46,273 nucleotides of DNA from CAYJMQ01 sp964371555 (GTDB lineage: Bacteria > Bdellovibrionota > JACOXK01 > 2-02-FULL-40-11), in contig CAYJMQ010000012.1 in the NCBI GenBank assembly GCA_964371555.1, positions 1 through 46,273 of the forward strand. Reading direction: 5' to 3'. A program made the position numbers and the translations under genes. Position 1 is the stretch's first letter, and each line of letters opens with the position of its first letter. Below the pieces are notes generated by a model. The model saw only the letters and a program-made list of their open reading frames with translations, was not told where the DNA came from and made no database searches. This document shows, piece by piece, positions 9,138 through 18,219 of this stretch.

Positions 9138-10295
9138 ATGCGAAAGATTTGCGTCGTTACAGGTTCGAGGGCGGAATATGGGCATCTTTATTGGTTGATG
9201 AAGGGGATGAGTGAGGATCCTGACTTGAGCCTCCAGATTGTCGTAACGGGGATGCATCTTTCCACAGAATTTGATTTAAGCTATAAAGTGATTGAACAGG
9301 ATGGCTTTAAGATCGATGAGAAAATCGAGATGCAATTGTCAAGTGATACGCCGGTTGGGATTACGAAATCGATTGGACTCGGCGTCATCGGTTTTGCCGA
9401 CGCATTTAACCGCCTAAAACCGGATCTTCTTGTGTTATTGGGAGATCGCTTTGAGATATTGGCTGCGGCACAGGCTGCGATGGTTGCAAGAATTCCAATC
9501 GCGCATATTCATGGGGGAGAGTCTGCGGAGGGGGTTTTTGACGAGGCCATTCGGCACTCTATCACAAAGATGGCTCATTTTCATTTTGTTGCCGCGGAAC
9601 GTTACCGAAAGCGCGTCATACAATTGGGAGAGAATCCCGATCGGGTATACAATTTTGGAGCGCCGGGGCTGGATCATTTTCGAAAACTAAACCTTCTGTC
9701 TAAAAGCGATTTTGAAAAATCGATCAATTTTCGCCTGGGGAAAATTAATTTTCTGGTTACCTACCATTCGGTGACACTCAGTACCGGGCAGCCGATAAAA
9801 CCGATGACAGCGCTTTTAGGCGCCCTCGATCATTTTTCTGAATCGCGGGTTATTTTTACAAGGACGAATTCGGATACCGAGGGAAGGGTTATCAACCGGA
9901 TGATTGATGATTATGTTAAAAAAAATTCAGACAGGGCGATCGTTTTTACGAATATGGGGCAGTTAAAATATTTAAGCGCGATGAAGAATGTCGATGTGGT
10001 TATTGGAAATTCTTCAAGCGGCATCATTGAAGCGCCTGCCGCAAAAAAACCAGCTGTGAATATCGGCAGTCGTCAGGATGGCCGGATGAAGGCTTTATCG
10101 GTGATCGATTGTGATGAAACGGAACTCTCCATCCGGGGAGCGATTGAGAAGGCATTATCTCATGATTTTCAGAAACAACTTTTGTCTCTGGTCCCGCTTT
10201 ATGGCGAAGGGGATGCTTCAGACAGAATCAGGGAGTGTCTAAAGACGGTGAATTTAGCTGGCATTCTCATGAAAAGATTTTACGAAATAAGTTAG
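9138..10295 (+). CDS. neuC: hydrolysing UDP-GlcNAc 2-epimerase, NeuC family
   Basis: 385 residues. N-terminal TGSRAEYGHL, GDRFE (102-106), HIHGGE and the later GNSSSGIIEAP are signatures of the NeuC/WecB-fold hydrolysing 2-epimerases, which turn UDP-GlcNAc-type sugars into ManNAc-type sugars and UDP in the cytoplasm. The family feeds nonulosonic acid or ManNAc-derivative synthesis. No NeuB-type synthase is in the window, so a modified ManNAc derivative made with the divergent amidotransferase is equally possible. The next gene follows after 13 bp. Confidence 0.88.
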   Translation: MRKICVVTGSRAEYGHLYWLMKGMSEDPDLSLQIVVTGMHLSTEFDLSYKVIEQDGFKIDEKIEMQLSSDTPVGITKSIGLGVIGFADAFNRLKPDLLVLLGDRFEILAAAQAAMVARIPIAHIHGGESAEGVFDEAIRHSITKMAHFHFVAAERYRKRVIQLGENPDRVYNFGAPGLDHFRKLNLLSKSDFEKSINFRLGKINFLVTYHSVTLSTGQPIKPMTALLGALDHFSESRVIFTRTNSDTEGRVINRMIDDYVKKNSDRAIVFTNMGQLKYLSAMKNVDVVIGNSSSGIIEAPAAKKPAVNIGSRQDGRMKALSVIDCDETELSIRGAIEKALSHDFQKQLLSLVPLYGEGDASDRIRECLKTVNLAGILMKRFYEIS

Positions 10296-10308
10296 AAAAT
10301 ATGAAGAT

Positions 10309-11793
10309 ATGGAGCTTTCTGAATTCATCAGGGAATGTTCAAAATTAAACGTTCGTTGCGCGCAAAGTCTGGCTAAAAAAAACCTCGATTTTCTTATTTG
10401 GGCCGCCCCCACCGCGAGCAGAGAGGCAGAGGATACTATCCGCTGGCAGCCCTATTATTTAAAAAAGAAGATATGGCTCAAATGGATTTATTTTTTCTCA
10501 ACATTATTTGTTTATGCGATTGTCGGTTTTTGGCGGTTTTTCAGTTATAAGGGGTTTCATTACGAGATCCTAAAAACCGGCTCAAAAGCGCTTTTAATTC
10601 TGCCTGTCGAAGTTACGCAGGGGCGCCACCCGCAGGGGCGCCCTCCGCAGGAGCGAAATCCATACAAAACATCTTATATGATTGAAAGCGCGGGAATGAG
10701 CCCGGCTGCGAAAATCGACAAACTTATTTTTTCACGAACTGAGCCCCTGGGTGTCAGGCGCTATGAGTTGACCGTTTATAAAAGAATCAGGATTTTCATG
10801 GTTCTTTTTTTTACACTTCTCGGTGATTTTTTTACAAGAATCTTGAAAAAAGAGACGCATGAAGCGTACCTCGATAGTTTTGTTATCTTATTTCAGTGGA
10901 TCATCGCGCAAAAGTGGTTTTTTCATTGGGATTTTTACCACTTTCTAAGAAATCTCTGTTTATCGGGAGATGGGAATTATAAAGTTTTGGTATCTGTTCA
11001 CGAGATGTCGTTTTACACCAAGATGATCTGGCAGGTGTCGAAAGAGGCCGGCCTTTTGGGCGTGACCGCGCAGCACGCGATGATTTATCCCGAAAAATTG
11101 AACTTTTTTCCTGAAAAAAACGAAATAGAAGCGGGTATTCCGCAACCGCATATTTTTTTCGTATATAGTCCCCAGATGGTCACCCTTTTGAAACCCTATT
11201 TTCCGAAAACCCGATTTCTTTTGGGTTGCAGCCCAAGATTTAACAGGTGGAGGGATCAAAAGTCTCTACTCCGTGAGAATGGCGACGTGAAAAACCTTCT
11301 TTTTGTAAGCGGCGTTATGTTTTATGACGTGATGCTGCTTCTTACGGCGATCAAAAAACTGATGAAGGAAAACCGGTATAAAAATTTCCGATTTTGGGTC
11401 CGGTTTCATCCGGACGGAGAGATGAGGATTTTTGATAAAGTATCGGTTTTTTTGGCCCATAAGCTTGGAAAAATAGAAATATCGAGGGGGCCTCTGGAAG
11501 AGACCCTTAAACATACGTCCCTCGTTGTCGGCTCCAATACAACAACGCTTCAGGAGGCTATGCTGCTTGGCATTCCCACGCTCAATATTTTTCATGAAGA
11601 TTTTTTGTGCGCGGATGTTCTCTCTCTCTCAAAAGATTTGAGGATTCACGTGAATGATATTTCATCAGATGATGTGTCTGAGCGGATGAAAACCACCGCC
11701 GATCCAAAACTGATTGAAGATTACAAGGCCTTTATGGGACTTTATCATCCCGATTTTTCAACGGATTTATTATATAGAGTCTGCGAGTTGTAA
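10309..11793 (+). CDS. GT-B-like surface carbohydrate biosynthesis protein
   Basis: 494 residues. Two hydrophobic stretches lie near residues 55-80 and 160-180. The C-terminal half looks like a GT-B nucleotide-sugar domain of the capsule/polysialyl/CDP-glycerol transferase style: GVTAQHAMIYPEK, then WVRFHPDGE and VVGSNTTTLQEAMLLGIPTL. I would place it among surface carbohydrate biosynthesis proteins (TIGR04326-like) without naming a substrate. A short repeat in the DNA gives RHPQGRPPQERNP near residue 105-120. The start has only a weak ribosome site. It follows neuC closely and overlaps kdsB tail to tail by 24 bp. Confidence 0.6.
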   Translation: MELSEFIRECSKLNVRCAQSLAKKNLDFLIWAAPTASREAEDTIRWQPYYLKKKIWLKWIYFFSTLFVYAIVGFWRFFSYKGFHYEILKTGSKALLILPVEVTQGRHPQGRPPQERNPYKTSYMIESAGMSPAAKIDKLIFSRTEPLGVRRYELTVYKRIRIFMVLFFTLLGDFFTRILKKETHEAYLDSFVILFQWIIAQKWFFHWDFYHFLRNLCLSGDGNYKVLVSVHEMSFYTKMIWQVSKEAGLLGVTAQHAMIYPEKLNFFPEKNEIEAGIPQPHIFFVYSPQMVTLLKPYFPKTRFLLGCSPRFNRWRDQKSLLRENGDVKNLLFVSGVMFYDVMLLLTAIKKLMKENRYKNFRFWVRFHPDGEMRIFDKVSVFLAHKLGKIEISRGPLEETLKHTSLVVGSNTTTLQEAMLLGIPTLNIFHEDFLCADVLSLSKDLRIHVNDISSDDVSERMKTTADPKLIEDYKAFMGLYHPDFSTDLLYRVCEL

Positions 11794-12516
11794 TTCTTTT
11801 AAACTTCTTTCGACAATCAGGGCATCCTCTGGCGTATCCACAGCTTTTGAGCTTCTGCCGATTTTTATCATACGCACTGTCACGCCGACTTCCAGAAATC
11901 GTAAAATTTCAATATCTTCAAAGCGCTCTAAATAGCTTTTTCTTCCAAACTCTCCAAAAAGTTTGAGTTCTTTTTTATTATATGCGTGAATACAAACCTC
12001 CCGCCAATAGGTTATGGGTCTTTTCTCTAAAGACTTGGTTCCCGGAATGGCGAGTCTCGACATATAGATCATTCTGCCATCTTCGGTTGTAATGACTTTG
12101 GGGAGATTTACATTATGAGGATCTTCGTCTTTTTGTATCTGACACATGCCGGTCACAACCTCATCGCGATATATTTTTTTTGCTTCAAACACATCTTTAA
12201 TATCCTGAGGCAGCGCCATCGGCTCATCCCCCTGAATGTTAATATAAATATCGGCGTCTATTGTTTTTGATGCTTCCCATACTCGATCCGTGCCGGTCAG
12301 CGTATCCGGGGTCATGATAGATTTAAAATCATATCTCACAGCTATGTCGAAAATGCGCTGATCATCTGTGGCGACGTATACATTTTCTCTGCCGAGGGCT
12401 TTGGCTGCGATTTCCGAAACCCAGATCACCATCGGTTTTCCCAATAGTGGAACCAGCGGCTTTCCCGGAAACCGGGTAGAGGCATAACGGGCAGGAATAA
12501 CACCAACGACTTTCAT
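11770..12516 (-). CDS. kdsB: 3-deoxy-manno-octulosonate cytidylyltransferase (CMP-Kdo synthetase)
   Basis: 248 residues, the normal KdsB length. The N-terminal PARYASTRFPGKPL is almost the E. coli KdsB signature, followed by VATDDQRIFD, GTDRV and NIQGDEPM. It activates Kdo with CTP for lipid A core or for capsule, so the organism should have an outer membrane. A second copy used for capsule-specific activation of Kdo or a related ulosonic acid is possible, since the gene sits in an accessory sugar region. Confidence 0.92.
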   Translation of the reverse strand: MKVVGVIPARYASTRFPGKPLVPLLGKPMVIWVSEIAAKALGRENVYVATDDQRIFDIAVRYDFKSIMTPDTLTGTDRVWEASKTIDADIYINIQGDEPMALPQDIKDVFEAKKIYRDEVVTGMCQIQKDEDPHNVNLPKVITTEDGRMIYMSRLAIPGTKSLEKRPITYWREVCIHAYNKKELKLFGEFGRKSYLERFEDIEILRFLEVGVTVRMIKIGRSSKAVDTPEDALIVERSLKELQLADSI

Positions 12517-12546
12517 TCTATCATCTCATCTTTGTATCTTTTTTGG

Positions 12547-14256
12547 TTACCTCATTTGGGTCTTGCTCATCGGGCCGAATACTTCTTCCCAGTGATCCCC
12601 TTTTGGGTGTTTGATCGGCGTAAGATTATCTTCCGATGCGATGGAACGTCGCAATGGCATGCCATCCTGGTCTGTCTTATAAAATCTGTTTTGATAAAGG
12701 TTGAAAAGTTCCCTGAAAATCTTATTCCCCTCTTCATCGAATTTTTCCGCCCTTTCAATATCCGGCCAAAGCTCTCTTTCAAATCTCACATACATCATGA
12801 ATACGCGAAAAATGCCGTCAATTTGCTCGCTCGTCAAATGGGGCATATTTAACAATGAGCTGCTGGTCGTGTGCGTGGTGAAAGTCCCCGGTTCCAAATA
12901 GCCCAATTGGATAGCCCGCTCTCTTAAAAATGTTCCATGATAGGGGGTAAAGATGCTGATCGTCAGCGTATCAAACCCCCTCAGTTGTCTGTTAAACTCA
13001 ATCGTGTCAAAAATAAGTTCACGGGTTTCTTCGGGGAATCCTATAATATTATTGATGCTAAAGGCCACCCCCCCGTCGGCTAAAATCCCCAAATGCTTTA
13101 AAAGCATTTTATTGGGTGGCTGTCTCAAAAGCTTTTTTTGACGAAATTCCTCATTGCCATGTTCCAGGCCGACTGACATGCGATCCAAGCCGACCTCTTT
13201 TAACTGCTTGAGCCTTTCTGTGGTAACACTTTCCGGGCGGGTATTAAACCAAAAAGGGATCTTAATTTCTGAATACATTTTTATAAAATCATCCAATTCG
13301 TGCTGGGGGCGGGAAAGAAAACTGTCATCGACAAAATAAAAATATTCCAGTTGATATCTCTCAATTAAATACAAAATTTCATCTTTTAAACGGCTGACAT
13401 TTTTTCTTCGCAAAAAATTGCCGAGGCCGTTATTTTTAGACAGATCGACCTGCATCGGGGAATTGCAAAAGGTGCATTTAAACGGACACCCCCGGTAAGA
13501 CTCTAACGGGACTGTTTTAAAAATCCGGCCGCCGAGCGGCCTCAAAAAACGTTTTTCGTCAAAGAGGGAAAAATCGGGCCAGGGTTTATTCAGCCAGGGT
13601 GTATTCAGATCGATCAGCGGCCCCATCTTATTTTTAATAATTTTTCCATTGTTCTTTTTAATCCAAAGGTTGGGAATATTGTCCAGCGGCAGTCCGTCAC
13701 GAATATGGGTTGCGACCTTTTTTACAACATGCTCCCCCTCTCCAACGCCAATCATTTTTACCTGCGGGAATGAAATGGCGACATCAGGCGCTGATGTGGG
13801 GAAAACCCCCCCCATCACAGTTGGAATGTTTCTCTCTTCAATCGCGCTCAAAAGCCTGAGCGCCTGTTTAAAGGTATCTTCCACAACTGAAAAAAGAATA
13901 AGATGGGGTTTGAAATGATCTACTTTGGCTACAAAGTCAGGAATAAGCCTCTCACTGGAAATGGCTTTAAAAGCGAGATCTTTTTCAGGGTTAAAAGGAC
14001 GCGCCTGAAGTGTTTCCACTCTCTTCTCGACGCTGATAGTATCCTCGTGCTCATAATGGGTCGTGTCAAATAAATCAACCATCATCCCCTCATCTTTTAA
14101 AATGCGCGTAAATATAGCTATCGCTGTGGAAGGAACCAATATCATGTGAAGATTTGGGTAAACCAACAAGACCCGGAATTCTTTGGAAGGTGTTCCTAAC
14201 GACACACTTTTAGTTATAGCATCGTCAAATATATATTTCAATCGGTTGAAGTCCAT
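12547..14256 (-). CDS. B12-binding-domain radical SAM protein
   Basis: 569 residues. The N-terminal part (about 25-180) has the cobalamin-binding-like alternation LLVYPNL, HLILFSVVEDT and MGGVFPTSAPD. The radical SAM cluster motif is CPFKCTFC (Cys257, 261, 264), followed by a TIM-barrel half with YFVDDSFLSRP and GLEHGNEEF. Members catalyse C-methylation, ring contraction or other radical steps. The product is unknown here; the genes around it (kdsB, HIT, glycosyltransferase) point to a surface glycan or lipid. The ATG lies inside an inverted repeat (14251-14273). Confidence 0.82.
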   Translation of the reverse strand: MDFNRLKYIFDDAITKSVSLGTPSKEFRVLLVYPNLHMILVPSTAIAIFTRILKDEGMMVDLFDTTHYEHEDTISVEKRVETLQARPFNPEKDLAFKAISSERLIPDFVAKVDHFKPHLILFSVVEDTFKQALRLLSAIEERNIPTVMGGVFPTSAPDVAISFPQVKMIGVGEGEHVVKKVATHIRDGLPLDNIPNLWIKKNNGKIIKNKMGPLIDLNTPWLNKPWPDFSLFDEKRFLRPLGGRIFKTVPLESYRGCPFKCTFCNSPMQVDLSKNNGLGNFLRRKNVSRLKDEILYLIERYQLEYFYFVDDSFLSRPQHELDDFIKMYSEIKIPFWFNTRPESVTTERLKQLKEVGLDRMSVGLEHGNEEFRQKKLLRQPPNKMLLKHLGILADGGVAFSINNIIGFPEETRELIFDTIEFNRQLRGFDTLTISIFTPYHGTFLRERAIQLGYLEPGTFTTHTTSSSLLNMPHLTSEQIDGIFRVFMMYVRFERELWPDIERAEKFDEEGNKIFRELFNLYQNRFYKTDQDGMPLRRSIASEDNLTPIKHPKGDHWEEVFGPMSKTQMR

Positions 14257-14273
14257 TTTCCACGGAAATGGAC
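14251..14273 (-). promoter_or_regulatory. hairpin overlapping the radical SAM start codon
   Basis: GTCCATTT (14251-14258) and AAATGGAC (14266-14273) are perfect 8-bp inverted arms with a 7-nt loop. In the minus-strand transcript the start codon at 14254-14256 falls in the 3' arm, and no clear Shine-Dalgarno is visible upstream. It could hold the start closed; function is inferred only. Confidence 0.35.
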
Positions 14274-14341
14274 TTGCAACTTGAGAAACACGTGATGGAA
14301 AGTCTTGCCATTCATGGGGTTAAAATCTAGAATCTTCTTAC

Positions 14342-14698
14342 ATGGAATGTGTCTTTTGCAAAATTGTTGAAGGGAAGATTCCGTGCGCCAAAGTTTATGA
14401 GAACAAAGATTTTCTCGTTTTTTTGGATAAATATCCTCAAACCCCGGGTCACTGTCAGGTTGTTCCCAAAAAACACACCCGTTGGGTTTGGGATGTTCCG
14501 AATCTGGGGGACTATTTTGAAACCTGCGGTAAAATTGCCAAAGCAATGCAAAGGGCTTTCAATACGGAGATGGTCCAGTCCCGAATTATCGGGGATGAAG
14601 TTCACCATGCCCACATTTGGTTGATTCCCATTCACGCTGAGAAGATGGCACAAGAAGCGGAAATTGTAAGAAGAATTGCGTCAAAGATTGAAGAATGA
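14342..14698 (+). CDS. HIT family protein
   Basis: 118 residues of the histidine-triad fold (nucleotide hydrolase/transferase). Zinc-type CVFC at 3-6, His45 in the fold, and the triad region DEVHHAHIWLIP at 85-96. Aligned to the usual HxHxH, His89 and His91 are kept while the third is Trp93. The phosphate-loop and catalytic His91 are therefore present and some activity on AMP-linked or similar substrates is possible. The stop overlaps the next gene (ATGA), so the two are translationally coupled. Confidence 0.85.
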   Translation: MECVFCKIVEGKIPCAKVYENKDFLVFLDKYPQTPGHCQVVPKKHTRWVWDVPNLGDYFETCGKIAKAMQRAFNTEMVQSRIIGDEVHHAHIWLIPIHAEKMAQEAEIVRRIASKIEE

Positions 14699-15426
14699 AC
14701 AATCAAGAACCTACGGTAACCCTTTTACTCCCTGTTCTCAATGAAATAGAAGGTCTCAAAGCAACTGTCCCCAAAATAGATCAAAATTTATTTGTTCAGA
14801 TTCTCATGATGGATGGAGGCTCAACGGATGGATCTCAGGCCTATGCCAGGGAACAAGGGATTGAAGTGAATCGACAAAAACGCCCGGGGATCTTATTTGC
14901 TATTTTGGACGCATATCCTCATATCGAAGGGGATTATGTGATTACGCTCAGTCCTGATGGAAATGCCTTGCCAGAGCTCCTTCCCCAAATGGTTTCAAAA
15001 ATTAAGGAAGGAGCAGATCTTGTCATTGCGTCACGGTATCTGCCGCCAGCCCGTTCATATGATGACACTTTGACGACGGCTTTCGGCAATTTTCTTTTTA
15101 CGAAACTCATTAATGGATTGGGAAAACAAAAGATTACGGATGCGTTAAACATCTATCGGGGATATAAGAAAAATCTTTTGATTCACCCCCAACTCAAGCG
15201 CTTCCTTCTGGGTCCTGTGCTCGAACCCGCGATCAGCGCATTCTCGATTCTCAATGGGTTGAAAACAGTTGAAATCCCGGGAGATGAACCCAAAAGAATC
15301 GGGGGTGAACGAAAGATGCGCATTGTTTATAATGGCGCCTGCGTTCTGCTCATGATTATACGCGTGTATCTTTATCGCTTTGCCCTCTTTCTAAAAACAG
15401 GCTTCATAAAAATTAAAGATCGGTAA
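14695..15426 (+). CDS. family 2 glycosyltransferase
   Basis: 243 residues, GT2/dolichyl-phosphate-mannose-synthase style: N-terminal LLLPVLNEIEGL, DGGSTDGS, and SPDGNALPELLP in place of the usual DADLQ acceptor/metal loop. A C-terminal hydrophobic stretch (CVLLMIIRVYLYRFALFL) may hold it on the membrane. Likely transfers an activated sugar to a lipid or glycan, substrate unknown. The start overlaps the HIT stop by 4 bp, and the TAA stop lies at the left edge of the palindromic repeat 15423-15546. Confidence 0.85.
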   Translation: MNNQEPTVTLLLPVLNEIEGLKATVPKIDQNLFVQILMMDGGSTDGSQAYAREQGIEVNRQKRPGILFAILDAYPHIEGDYVITLSPDGNALPELLPQMVSKIKEGADLVIASRYLPPARSYDDTLTTAFGNFLFTKLINGLGKQKITDALNIYRGYKKNLLIHPQLKRFLLGPVLEPAISAFSILNGLKTVEIPGDEPKRIGGERKMRIVYNGACVLLMIIRVYLYRFALFLKTGFIKIKDR

Positions 15427-15546
15427 GGCCTCAGTTATAGGGGTATACTGCGTTCTCGGTCGTCGGTCTTCTTCGACGTACTTCAAGTACGTCTCCGTCG
15501 CCCTCCTCGCCTCGGGCCTTGTCTCCCCCTATAACTGAGGCCTTAC
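15423..15546. repeat. palindromic repeat element, copy 1
   Basis: Perfect 21-bp inverted arms (15423-15443 and 15526-15546; left arm begins GTAAGGCCTCAGTTATAG) flank an 82-bp core. The core has a near-central perfect palindrome GACGTACTT-C-AAGTACGTC and the stretches CGTTCTCG and GGGCCTTGTCT. It sits between two convergent genes, and the stop codons of both (TAA 15424-15426, TAG 15529-15531) are inside the arms, so it may act as a bidirectional terminator. A second element with the same core style but unrelated arms is at 44925-45047. Confidence 0.8.
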
Positions 15547-18139
15547 TACTTCCCTGTTAAATTTAATTGCAAAAATAAAACAGACAAAGAATAAAGTCCA
15601 GGCAATGATACTTAGGTAAATACCGATGAGATAAGGCGAGTTGTCGAAAAAAACAGTCACATCATATTTTCCTGCGGGCAGAATAATTCCTTTGAAAATA
15701 TCATTTGCCCGGATAATGGATAAATCATGATGGTTTGCTTTTGCCCTCCAAAGGGGATGCCATGAGTCAGCAATAACCAAAAGTTCCTGTTGCCTGCTCT
15801 GAAAATCAAATATCATCTTTCCGAATAAGAATTCTTTCATTTTTATGATTCCCCCGCCAGCGTTTTGGGACAACGCAAAGGAATCTTTTTTTTCTATGTA
15901 TGCTGTGCCTTGTTTTACATTTTGGATCTCGTTTTTTTCGCCACTGATGATTTCTAAATTCCTGGCCAGGTAGAAATAAGGCCAGGCAGAATTGTTTTTA
16001 TAAATGTAGAGCTGTTTTCCTCTGTAAGTAAGGGATAAATTTGGGGGGGGGNNNNNNNNNNATTTATTTATATTTTTCCACATAGACCACCTGTCACACC
16101 CTTCACCCCCGGGCCCGCCCGCGGCCGCCCCCCCCCACCTCATTGAGCGAGTAATAGTAGTTAACAGCGCTCATATCCAATAATTCTGAGGACAGCACCG
16201 GACCCGCAACAAGATTTCTAATATGTGGTAATCTCTGGATTTTGTCGTCGTTAAAAATGTGATAGATAAAACTGCTAACATGGTTCGGTGAAAAATTATA
16301 TGACGATGAAAGATTGAGCCCGGGGGTTTCTTCTTCACCGAGAATGTATTCCCTTTTCCCCTGGCCTTCTATGTCGATCCAACTATCTTTGAATTGCCGG
16401 ATCGTTTTTGCCGCTGGCAAGTCAGAGTAATCGACACGCGCGTGATAAAAACGATCGGTGGGATGAAAGCTGGGGAGTCTCTCTGCGTGTTCTTCAAAAT
16501 GGAACTTTTTATAATTGAGCGGATATACTGTCCATGAAAACATGATTCCGTTTAAAAGGAGCAGTCCGGGTATAAATACTCTCGTTTTATCAAAAACAGG
16601 CCATCTATTTTTCGCAAATAACACTATTAAGACAATACTCGACAGATAAAATAAAATGGCACGCCAATTCATCGCGCTTTGCAGGTGTTCCACAATGAAA
16701 AGCAAGACCGAAAGTCCAAATTCCTTTGGATATTCGCCCATTTTTTGGGGAATAAATTTATCAGTAAGATAGACAACGGCCGTCGGAAAAAAATCCGGGA
16801 GCAAGATAGCAAATATTGCAAATAAAAGGAGTCCGGCATAACAGGCCGATAATACGCAGGCGACTGTTCCATAGATTCTTCTGACACATACGTTTTTGAG
16901 GGAGAAATTCCCTGACTTCATTTTGGAAAAAAAGAGGGTGAGCAATCCAATTTGAAGAGGAAAAAAAGTCCTTTCCATGACTGGCAAACTGACTATCGAT
17001 GAACTTTTGTGAGAAATGTAGGCCTGCAAACTGGCGTATACAGGGAAAAAAGCTTCAAGCGCCCACGTCCCAATACTGATGACGACAAGCCACTTTAATG
17101 CGAATTCCCAAAAATTCCCCCCAAAATTTCCTGAAGAAGAACGGCGAAAAATAAAAAAAAATAAAATAAGAGGCATAATGACCACGACATTAAAAAAATG
17201 TGGAACAGGGCGCCACGACATCCCAGGTAATTCAAGGTTTGTCGGCAACCATTCAACCTGAAAAAGCCCCATGAAGAAGTGAAAGAGATTTCGAAGGTTC
17301 GGAAGCAAATCGAATTTTAATGGAAAATAAAAGGCTTTTTCTCTCATGTATCCTACAAAGAGATATTCCCAGAAAAAAGAGTAAAATATCCACATTCCCA
17401 GAAAAATCATAAGAAATCCCGCGACTGAATAGGCGGATAAAAACTTCATTGCCATTTTTTTTATATTTTCCTTAAAATAAATGGTGTAAAGAATCGTAAA
17501 AAGAAATCCGACCATCATCATTTGGGTTAAATTAAGTATTGTGCCAAAAAAAGCGACGAACCAGAAAAGGAGCCCCATGAGTAAGAAATGCAGCATCCTC
17601 GGTCTCTGATAGAAATGATACAAAAGCATGAGCAGCAAAGGAACACCGGTGGAGACGGAACAGCGTCCGCGCGCGTATTGACTATTCAGCTGTTCTTGAC
17701 AAAAAACCACCAACGGACAAAAAATTGCAACAGATCTCCCCAGTTCGGGAGCGATTTTTCTTAGGAAAAAATAGAGTGAAATTGCAGAGCATATTCCAAA
17801 AAGGATGATCACAAAATTATATGCAAATTCCCGGGAAGGGGCTATTTTTTCCCATAGGGAAAATAATGACCATGGATGCGACATCCCGGGATCCCCAAAG
17901 AAGAAAGATATTCCTAATCGAATATCCGGTCTCCAGCCATTGAAGGGGGTGTAATAGGTGAAATCAGACATTCCTATAGGGTCCTTAAATGTAAAAAAAT
18001 TTGCGCCCAAAAAAATTTCATGGTAACCGAAAAGAATCATAACAATAATGAATAAAATGGCTGGGAGTTCCCCAGAACAAGAAATAATGAATTTTTGAAA
18101 GAAATCCTTTGGTTTTTTGAGTAAAAGAGGCTGAGACAT
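15529..18139 (-). CDS. YfhO-like polytopic membrane protein, interrupted by assembly gap
   Basis: One gene split by the N-run. The N-terminal part (18139 down to about 16138) has roughly a dozen membrane segments and an extracytoplasmic-looking middle. The C-terminal part (about 16049 down to 15531) carries ADSWHPLWRAKANHHD and ILPAGKYDVTVFFDNSP plus a last membrane helix, as in YfhO-family proteins that help glycosylate surface polymers. Only a few tens of residues seem lost, where family members have the linker before LTYRGKQLYIYKN. The break is most likely an assembly artefact and not a natural pseudogene. The stop codon is supplied by the repeat arm at 15529. Confidence 0.75.
16041..16140. 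other. assembly gap with low-quality flanks
   Basis: Ten N at 16052-16061, a run of G on the left side, and 16062-16140 rich in homopolymer C/G and GC-only words that differ sharply from the AT-rich neighbourhood. The frame on both sides belongs to one protein family, so this stretch should be treated as unreliable sequence at a contig join. Confidence 0.9.
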
Positions 18140-18171
18140 AAGCTACCTTAACAGCTATTCAGAGCGATCTA

Positions 18172-18201
18172 GTTATAAAATGCTCACAGAATTATTGTCA
18201 A
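18172..18201 (-). promoter_or_regulatory. promoter candidate for the YfhO-like gene
   Basis: Reverse strand perfect TTGACA (18196-18201), 18-bp spacer, TATAAC (18172-18177), about 33 bp before the ATG at 18139. It is the best-matching promoter in the sugar region. It lies in the 80-bp divergent gap before the aminotransferase-fold gene; I see no equally good promoter for the plus-strand operon. Confidence 0.6.
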
Positions 18202-18219
18202 GAAGTTCGGTCGTCTAGG

